64,000 nt of DNA from Bradyrhizobium nivariense (GTDB lineage: Bacteria > Pseudomonadota > Alphaproteobacteria > Rhizobiales > Xanthobacteraceae), in the NCBI RefSeq assembly GCF_029846715.1, contig NZ_JARVWW010000004.1, positions 186,001 to 250,000 on the forward strand. The letters run 5' to 3'. The notes beneath the pieces are model-generated. The model made no database searches and was not told the DNA's origin. It worked only from the letters and a program-made list of their open reading frames with translations. Shown here one piece after another: positions 58,004 to 64,000 of this stretch. Within the stretch, counting starts at the first letter, position 1. Every line of letters begins with the position of its first letter. The translations under genes were made by a program, and so were the position numbers.

Positions 58004-60478
58004 TCACATATGGCTGTCTTCTTCCTCGACCAGAATCTCGCGCTTGCCGGCGTGGTTGGCGGGTCCGACGATGCCTTCCAGTTCCATGCGCTCCATCAGC
58101 GATGCGGCGCGGTTATAGCCGATTTGCAGGCGACGCTGGATGTAGCTGGTCGAGGCCTTGCGGTCGCGTTTGACGATCGCAACGGCCTGCGAGAACAGAT
58201 CGCCGCCGCCATCCGCGCCCATGGCGGAAGCGTCGAACACCGCGCCATCTTCGTCCTCGGTGGGCTCTTCCGCCGTGACCGCCTCGAGATATTCCGGCTG
58301 TCCCTGCGTCTTGAGGTGGCGCACCACCTTCTCGACTTCCTCGTCGGAAGCAAAAGGTCCGTGCACGCGGCTGATGCGGCCGCCGCCGGCCATGTAGAGC
58401 ATGTCGCCCTGGCCGAGCAGTTGCTCGGCGCCCATCTCGCCCAAAATGGTGCGGCTGTCGATCTTGGACGTGACCTGGAAGGCGATGCGGGTCGGGAAGT
58501 TCGCCTTGATGGTGCCGGTGATGACGTCGACCGACGGACGCTGCGTCGCGAGGATCACGTGCAGGCCGGCGGCGCGCGCCATCTGCGCGAGGCGCTGCAC
58601 CGCGCCTTCGATGTCCTTGCCGGCGACCATCATCAGGTCGGCCATTTCGTCGACGATGATGACGATGTAGGGCAGCGGGTCGAGCGAGAGCTTCTCTTCC
58701 TCGTAGATCGCCTTGCCGGTCTCCTTGTCGAAGCCGGTGTGCACCGTGCGCGTCGGCTCTTCGCCCTTGGCCTTCAATTCGAGCAGGCGCGTGTTGTAGC
58801 CGTCGATGTTGCGCACACCGAGCTTGGCCATGTTCTTGTAACGCTCTTCCATCTCGCGCACGGCCCATTTCAGCGCGACCACCGCCTTCTTCGGGTCGGT
58901 CACGACCGGCGTGAGCAGATGGGGAATGCCGTCATAGACGGAGAGTTCGAGCATCTTCGGATCGACCATGATCAGCCGGCACTGGTCCGGGCGCAGCCGA
59001 TAGACCAGGCTGAGGATCATGGTGTTGATGGCGACCGACTTGCCGGAGCCGGTGGTACCGGCGATCAGCATGTGCGGCGTGCGTGCGAGGTCGATGATGA
59101 CGGGGTCACCGCCGATGGTCTTGCCGAGGCAGAGCGGCAGCTTCGCAACCGAATCGATAGTCTCCTTGGCAACCAGCAGCTCGCGCAGATAGACCTTTTC
59201 GCGATGGGCGTTCGGCAGCTCGATGCCGATGGCATTGCGGCCGGGCACGACAGCGACGCGCGCCGACAGGGCACTCATCGAACGGGCGATGTCGTCGGCA
59301 AGGCCGATCACGCGCGACGACTTGATACCCGGCGCCGGCTCCAGCTCGTACAGCGTGACCACGGGCCCCGGATTGGCCTTCACGATCTCGCCGCGAACGC
59401 CGAAGTCTTGCAGCACGCCTTCGAGCGCGCGCGAATTGGCTTCCAGCTCGGCCTTGCTGAGCGGCTGGCGATCGCCGGCCTTGGGCGCGGCCAGCACGGA
59501 CACGGACGGAAGCTCGAACTTGTCGGAGGATTTTTTGGAAGCGGCCTTCGGCGCAGCCTTCTTGCGCGGGGCGCGCGCGGCCGGCTCTTCCTCCTCCTCC
59601 TCGTCGTCCTCTTCTTCGTGATCGTCCTCGTCGTGCTCGTCTTCCGACTGCGGCGAGATCGACGGCGCGGCGCGGCCGCCACCGAGCTTCGGCTCCTGGC
59701 GGCTGAATGCAACGGCCTTGGTCTTCGGTCCGCTCGAGACCAACGAGCGGTAAGCAGCGCCGAGCAGCCAGATCAGCCGTGCCTTCGTGCTCATCAAAGC
59801 GTGGAACAGGCAGCCCAGCGACACTGAACCGCGATCGCTCTCCTCGCCTTCATCGAGCGGCTTGTCGTCATCCTCGATCTCCGCGAGCTCGTCGTCTTGC
59901 TCACGCGCGCCGAGGCCGCAGGCGATCAGGAAAGTCGCCGCCATCGCGGCGAACAGGATCGTGCCCAGCACCATCCGATAGATCGTGCCCACCGGTCCAA
60001 AAATCACCGCGGGCGCACGCACCAGGGCGTCGCCAACGACGCCGCCGAGGCCGGTCGGCAGCGGCCAGGCGCCGCCATGCGGCCAGCAGCTGACGAAGCC
60101 CGCCGCGATCACCGTGCAGAGAATCCAGGAGCCGAGCCGCAGCGCCTCGCGGTCGAACGGGCGATGGGTCAGCATGCGCCAACCCCAGACCGCGATCGTC
60201 AGGACCAGCATGATCGCGCCGAGCCCGAGGATCTGCATCGCGAGGTCGGCGCCGATCGCGCCGGCATAGCCGAGAATGTTGCGGATCGGCCGCGACGTCG
60301 CGTGGCTGAGGCTGGGATCCTGCACCGACCAGGTCATCAGCGCCGCCGAGGCGACGCCCGACAATGCGATCAGGCCGAGACCGCTGAGCTCGCGCACGCG
60401 CCGCGCCAGCCCCTCGCGGATCGACGGCGGCAGATGGCCGACCAGGGGAATGACACGTTCGATTGTCGACATGCTCAT
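58004..60478 (-). CDS. ftsK: DNA translocase FtsK
   Basis: Division-septum DNA pump that resolves and clears chromosomes. The 824 residues comprise four or five N-terminal membrane segments (to about residue 195), an acidic/Pro/Lys linker (about 200-335, with a long Glu/Asp run), the AAA motor with Walker [21 protein letters not shown] and Walker [14 protein letters not shown], and the gamma winged-helix domain ([27 protein letters not shown]) that reads KOPS sites. Acts with XerCD at dif. Confidence 0.98.
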   Translation of the reverse strand: MSMSTIERVIPLVGHLPPSIREGLARRVRELSGLGLIALSGVASAALMTWSVQDPSLSHATSRPIRNILGYAGAIGADLAMQILGLGAIMLVLTIAVWGWRMLTHRPFDREALRLGSWILCTVIAAGFVSCWPHGGAWPLPTGLGGVVGDALVRAPAVIFGPVGTIYRMVLGTILFAAMAATFLIACGLGAREQDDELAEIEDDDKPLDEGEESDRGSVSLGCLFHALMSTKARLIWLLGAAYRSLVSSGPKTKAVAFSRQEPKLGGGRAAPSISPQSEDEHDEDDHEEEDDEEEEEEPAARAPRKKAAPKAASKKSSDKFELPSVSVLAAPKAGDRQPLSKAELEANSRALEGVLQDFGVRGEIVKANPGPVVTLYELEPAPGIKSSRVIGLADDIARSMSALSARVAVVPGRNAIGIELPNAHREKVYLRELLVAKETIDSVAKLPLCLGKTIGGDPVIIDLARTPHMLIAGTTGSGKSVAINTMILSLVYRLRPDQCRLIMVDPKMLELSVYDGIPHLLTPVVTDPKKAVVALKWAVREMEERYKNMAKLGVRNIDGYNTRLLELKAKGEEPTRTVHTGFDKETGKAIYEEEKLSLDPLPYIVIIVDEMADLMMVAGKDIEGAVQRLAQMARAAGLHVILATQRPSVDVITGTIKANFPTRIAFQVTSKIDSRTILGEMGAEQLLGQGDMLYMAGGGRISRVHGPFASDEEVEKVVRHLKTQGQPEYLEAVTAEEPTEDEDGAVFDASAMGADGGGDLFSQAVAIVKRDRKASTSYIQRRLQIGYNRAASLMERMELEGIVGPANHAGKREILVEEEDSHM

Positions 60479-60487
60479 GGGCCCCGC

Positions 60488-61696
60488 CTAACCCAGAGTC
60501 TCGACCAGGCGGTGCAGCGCCGCCGCCGTGGTCTCGCCATCCTGCACCAGCGCGAGGCGAATGTAGCCCGCGCCGGGATTGAAACCGTCGGGCTGGAGCC
60601 GCGCCAGATAGCTGCCGGGCACCACGCGCACGCCTGCTTCATTGAAGAGCTTGAGGGTGATCGAGACGTCGTCGCCGAGTTCGGACGTGTCGAGCCAGGC
60701 GCAGAAGCCGCCATCGGGCCGGCGATAGCCGTAACGATTGCCGATGATCTGGTCGGCGAGATCGAACTTGATCCGATAGAGCCTGCGGTTCTCCTCGACA
60801 TGCGCCTCGTCGCCGTAAGCAACGGTCGCGACATGCTGGAGCGGCACCGGCACCTGCGGCGCCGCAATGTTGCGCAGCTCGAGGAACATGCCGATGAATG
60901 TCTTGTCGCCGGCGGCGAAACCGACGCGCATGCCCGGCAGGTTGGAGCGCTTCGACAGCGACTGGAACGCAACCACGCGGGTGAAATCAGGGCCGGCGCA
61001 TTCGAGCGCGCTGCCGGGCGCTTCGCGGGTGTAGATCTCCGAATAGCACTCGTCGCTCAGGATGACGAAGCCGTAGCGATCGGCGAGCTGCTTCAGGCGA
61101 ATGAAATAGTCGCGCGAGGCGACCGAGCCCTGCGGGTTGGCGGGCGAGGCCAGATAGAACGCCACCGTGCGCGCCAGCGTCGTCTCGTCGATGGCGTCGA
61201 GATCGGGCAGGAAGCCGTTTTCGGCGGTGGTCGGCAGGTAGACCGGCTCACAAGCGGCGGCGCGGGCGCCGGCGCCATAGACCGGGTAGAACGGGTTCGG
61301 CATCAGGATGGCCGGCTTGCCGGGGCGCGGGCCGACGTAACGTGCGGCGGTGATCGCGGCGTAGAACAGCCCTTCGCGGCTGCCATTGAGGACGAGAATC
61401 TCGTTCTCGGGGTCGAGCGGCCGCGGCAGCTTGAAGCGCGACGACAGCCAGGCGCCGGCCGCCTTGCGGAACGGATCGGTGCCCTTGTTCGCGGGGTAAC
61501 GGCCGAATTCGGCGATGTGCCTGGCCAGCACCGGGCCGACGAAGTCAGGCACGGGATGCTGGGGCTCACCGACCGCAAGCGAAATCAAGGGCTTGCCGGG
61601 CTGATGCGGCGCCAGCAGCTCGTTCAGCCGGACGAAGGGCGAGCGTTCGGTATCGGAGCTTCCACCGGCCTGCGGCGCGCGGGATGAAGCGGTCAT
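60488..61696 (-). CDS. Class I/II aminotransferase, probably succinyldiaminopimelate type
   Basis: PLP-dependent fold-type I enzyme (402 residues from the ATG at 61696). NGSREGLFYAAITAARYV, YLASPANPQGSVASRDYF, FVILSDECYSEIY and the PLP Lys in FQSLSKRSNLPGMRVGFAAG are present. The family resembles the DapC group that makes succinyldiaminopimelate in lysine and cell-wall synthesis, but substrate specificity cannot be proven from sequence. A CtrA-like box lies 90 bases upstream. It is followed by ftsK on the same strand after 9 bases. Confidence 0.85.
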   Translation of the reverse strand: MTASSRAPQAGGSSDTERSPFVRLNELLAPHQPGKPLISLAVGEPQHPVPDFVGPVLARHIAEFGRYPANKGTDPFRKAAGAWLSSRFKLPRPLDPENEILVLNGSREGLFYAAITAARYVGPRPGKPAILMPNPFYPVYGAGARAAACEPVYLPTTAENGFLPDLDAIDETTLARTVAFYLASPANPQGSVASRDYFIRLKQLADRYGFVILSDECYSEIYTREAPGSALECAGPDFTRVVAFQSLSKRSNLPGMRVGFAAGDKTFIGMFLELRNIAAPQVPVPLQHVATVAYGDEAHVEENRRLYRIKFDLADQIIGNRYGYRRPDGGFCAWLDTSELGDDVSITLKLFNEAGVRVVPGSYLARLQPDGFNPGAGYIRLALVQDGETTAAALHRLVETLG

Positions 61697-61785
61697 GACC
61701 ATTCTGGGCGCCAGCACTCTTGGAACTGCCGGTCGCATGGATACGCCGGCGGGAAGCGGTTCAGTTCACCATAGATAGGGCGAGG

Positions 61786-61800
61786 TTAAGACGCGATTAA
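61786..61800. promoter_or_regulatory. Full CtrA-type box TTAA-N7-TTAA
   Basis: TTAAGACGCGATTAA is a perfect match to the CtrA consensus. It lies 90 bases upstream of the aminotransferase-ftsK pair, so cell-cycle control of this operon is plausible. A single chance match cannot be excluded. Confidence 0.55.
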
Positions 61801-61931
61801 CCATCGGTCGCCGCCTCCGTCCAGAGCAGGAATAATGAGGCCGGATAACAACCGGATGCATGGCCGCATTGGCGCACACCTCGGCAAGGAGCCGAGGCGT
61901 CCCGGACCTCCAAGCAGCTGCAGCGGCGCTT

Positions 61932-62336
61932 CTAATGCGCCGGCAGCTTCTCGAACGTCGCCATGCCTGCGGGGATCGCGTGAAATTCCTGCTTGTCGCA
62001 GGTGTAGATCGCCATCTGCGGGTGGAACTGTGCCGGCTCGTCCAGCGTGCCGACCTTCAGGATCGCCGCAGGCAGACCCGGGACCTTGGTCACCAGATGC
62101 GTGCCGCATTCGGCGCAGAATTCGCGTGTCACCGCGCGTTCGAGATCCTTGCGCGTGAATTGCTTGGGCTGCCCGGTGATGTAGCTGAAGCCGGCCGCCG
62201 GCATCGCGATGAAGGTGTTGGGCGCGCCGCCCGAGATGTACTGGCACTCGCGACAATGACATTGGGCCTGCATCATCGGATCGCCCTCGGCCACGTAGCG
62301 CACTTCGCCGCAATAGCATCCGCCTTCCAAACGCAT
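61932..62336 (-). CDS. GFA (Mss4-fold) family zinc protein
   Basis: A 134-residue protein with the Cys pattern of the GFA family: GGCYCGEVRY, CHCRECQYISGGAPNTF and EFCAECGTHLVT bind zinc. The founder binds glutathione in formaldehyde detoxification, but most members have no proven activity. I chose the ATG at 62336 because it directly precedes RLEGGCYCG; the frame extends upstream without conservation. Confidence 0.92.
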   Translation of the reverse strand: MRLEGGCYCGEVRYVAEGDPMMQAQCHCRECQYISGGAPNTFIAMPAAGFSYITGQPKQFTRKDLERAVTREFCAECGTHLVTKVPGLPAAILKVGTLDEPAQFHPQMAIYTCDKQEFHAIPAGMATFEKLPAH

Positions 62337-62460
62337 GACGACCTCCCGATTTGTTTTTCGTTGTGGTCGATATTTCTGCGCCGGCGCCTGGAATGGCAAT
62401 CGTTTTCTTTTTGCCCGAGTGGACAAAAAGGAAATCACCCGGCGACCAGTCCTGCAGCGA

Positions 62461-63999
62461 CTATCTCTTGGCGAGCCCGCAGCCGTTGAATCCTCGTCCG
62501 CGCCAGCACCCGCTGCTCATGCACTCTGCTTCCAGCCGTGGGCAGGCGGTCGAAGCGCAATCCGGGCGCCCGCCAAAGCCGACGCAAGCCACCGCGCACT
62601 TGCTGCGCATGATGGAGCAGCTCATCCCGTTGCCGCCCGGCTTGGTCTGTGCTCCCTCGCGCCGTTCGGAAGGTGGAACGGCCGCATTGTCGTTGCGCTT
62701 GGTGGCGCGCTTCGGATCGGATTGACCCTGATAGGGATCTCCGCTCGGCACCGAGATCTTGGAAAACTCGAAGCGACAGGGCCAGATAGTTTCAGTGCGG
62801 ACGCCAGCCCCTTTGGAATCCTTCAGTTCGAGCACGATCTTGTATCGATAGGACGAGCCTGCGGGACGGTTCAGCGGATCCTTGTCGCCGATGACGCCGT
62901 TGACCGAGATGGTGCTGCTGCCGTCCGCTTCGATCTTGCCGTCATAGCTCACGGAGCCGGGTTTACCTTCGTCCCCGAACACGGTGTGCAGCGCCCCGTC
63001 CTTGATGCGGAAGACATATTGGCGGTGCGATTCCGGAAAAGGCAGCTTGCTCTCGCAGCTTTCGTTGGCGATCCAGGTTCCGTCGAAGGTCGCGGGGCGC
63101 TTTGCGCTGTCGATGGATTTCGACAACAGCTCGATGCGGGATTTCGCCAGGTCTGCAAAGGCGCAAGAGGGGAAGCGCAGCAGATGATCCCTGAATGCCG
63201 TGACCGTCCCGAGCGCTTCCGCGCCGCGCCAATGCTCGGCCGCCTCAGTGCAGGGGTCAGTCCGAGGTGAGGACGGTGTCAGCGCCGCGGTTTCGGCCTT
63301 GCCGTTGAGGTAAAACTCGCCGAAGAAGGACAGCGACAGCTCGGGGACCTGTGAACCCTTGGTGCGCTGGTACACGCCCGCGCTGATCGTCTGGAACACT
63401 GTGTTGATGTTGTCCCTGTCACCGATGTGCTCCAGGAACGCTCTGGTATAGGGGCTGTTGCGGCCGTTGCCATCATCGGCCGTGCGCCCGGCCTGGGTCG
63501 CATAGGAGATGATGGTGCCCTCCGGGCTCTCCATCTTGGCCAGCCCGCGGCTGACGGTCACGCCGCGACCCTGTCCGATGTTTCGCCGAAGCTCGTCGGC
63601 GAATGGATTGTCGCGGCAGGCGTCGAGCACGAAGATGCGGAGGTTCTTGGCCTGCTGCAGGTCCGCGAGGATCTCGTCGGCACGCACCAGGCGCCGCAGA
63701 TCGACCTCGTCGCGCACGACGGCATCGACCGGCACCAGATAGTTGACGCCTGCGAACTGGAGGGCGTGGCCGCTGTAATAGAACAGGGCAACGTCGGCAC
63801 CGCGGGCCTCGCGCGCGAAGCGAAGAACAGTCTCCTGCATGGCGGCCTGATCGAGATCGGTCGCGATCAGAGGATCGAATCCCGATCGCTTCAGGACCGC
63901 GCCGACGTCAGCCGCATCATTGGTCGGATTCGCGAGTGTGGGAACGTTCCTGTAGGCGCCGTTGCCGATCACCAGCGCGACGCGCTTGTCAGCCTTGGC
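62461..63999 (-). CDS. Caspase-like (peptidase C14) protein, 5'-truncated by the window edge
   Basis: Prokaryotic caspase-family protease. The p20-like domain begins KRVALVIGNGAYRNVPTLAN at the window edge. It has the catalytic His in ALFYYSGHALQFAG and Cys in FVLDACRDNPFADELRR, with SRGLAKMESPEGTIISYATQ near the substrate pocket. About 200 residues later a second region begins (GTWIANESCESKLPF) of beta-rich appearance, followed by a low-complexity stretch and a Cys-rich C-terminus. The true start lies beyond base 64000, so a signal peptide cannot be judged. Such proteins are frequent in Bradyrhizobium; role unknown. Confidence 0.92.
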   Translation of the reverse strand, partial: AKADKRVALVIGNGAYRNVPTLANPTNDAADVGAVLKRSGFDPLIATDLDQAAMQETVLRFAREARGADVALFYYSGHALQFAGVNYLVPVDAVVRDEVDLRRLVRADEILADLQQAKNLRIFVLDACRDNPFADELRRNIGQGRGVTVSRGLAKMESPEGTIISYATQAGRTADDGNGRNSPYTRAFLEHIGDRDNINTVFQTISAGVYQRTKGSQVPELSLSFFGEFYLNGKAETAALTPSSPRTDPCTEAAEHWRGAEALGTVTAFRDHLLRFPSCAFADLAKSRIELLSKSIDSAKRPATFDGTWIANESCESKLPFPESHRQYVFRIKDGALHTVFGDEGKPGSVSYDGKIEADGSSTISVNGVIGDKDPLNRPAGSSYRYKIVLELKDSKGAGVRTETIWPCRFEFSKISVPSGDPYQGQSDPKRATKRNDNAAVPPSERREGAQTKPGGNGMSCSIMRSKCAVACVGFGGRPDCASTACPRLEAECMSSGCWRGRGFNGCGLAKR

Positions 64000-64000
64000 G

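Noticed and set aside
57989..59827. Plus-strand ORF of 612 codons opposite ftsK
   Set aside because: Antisense of ftsK; His/Asp/Arg-rich shadow sequence.

Overview
The window is high-GC alphaproteobacterial chromosome. Gene content, gene order and intergenic palindromes point to Bradyrhizobium or a close relative (Rhodopseudomonas, Afipia). This is inferred from protein resemblance and synteny, not from a database search. Most of it is conserved housekeeping sequence. It includes a probable origin-proximal region: rho, mnmE, mnmG, rsmG, parA, parB, holA, lptE and leuS, with four parS-like sites around mnmG and rsmG.

Layout. 1-9.3 kb: a 5'-truncated exported nicotinamidase, grpE and hrcA (heat shock), rph-rdgB-hemW, a divergent LpoA-like lipoprotein, rsmI-yraN and gshB. 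9.6-15.2 kb: a partial Tad/Cpa pilus locus (cpaB-cpaC-cpaD-cpaE, a TadD-like TPR lipoprotein, a small PilZ protein) without pilin, cpaF or tadBC. 15.4-20.8 kb: ComM-like AAA ATPase, a small secreted protein, a hybrid histidine kinase, and a phosphatase-fold protein lacking its catalytic histidine. 20.8-25.6 kb, minus strand: hisB, a DUF2628 gene, hisH, hisA, hisF, hisE, coaA. 25.7-30.0 kb: hslV, a frameshifted GNAT gene, a DUF2585 gene, hslU and a polytopic membrane protein. 30.1-36.7 kb: smr, mltA, a Tim44-like gene, secB, dnaQ, coaE, maf and the PPDK regulator gene. 36.7-50.3 kb: a 452-bp gene-free gap, hemJ, rho, mnmE, mnmG, rsmG, parAB, holA, lptE, leuS. 50.3-64 kb: a decayed GGDEF remnant, a diguanylate cyclase, yggS, a frameshifted hydratase gene, a YkuD transpeptidase, an OmpR-type regulator, a cyclic-nucleotide-binding protein, xthA, lolA, ftsK, an aminotransferase, a GFA-family protein and a caspase-like protein running off the end.

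Several genes bear on chromosome replication and segregation: parAB with parS, ftsK (terminus translocation), holA and dnaQ (polymerase III), and mnmE/mnmG/rsmG (RNA modification). Three gene-free gaps in this block deserve attention: 36.66-37.11 kb, 39.06-39.38 kb (a dense array of TGCAGCA motifs) and 40.74-41.19 kb (parS sites and a long hairpin). One may contain the replication origin. No phage, IS element, CRISPR array, rRNA or tRNA was recognised. The less ordinary content is the TGCAGCA array, the candidate origin, several decayed genes, an alternative-hairpin leader before rsmI, and several families of intergenic palindromes.
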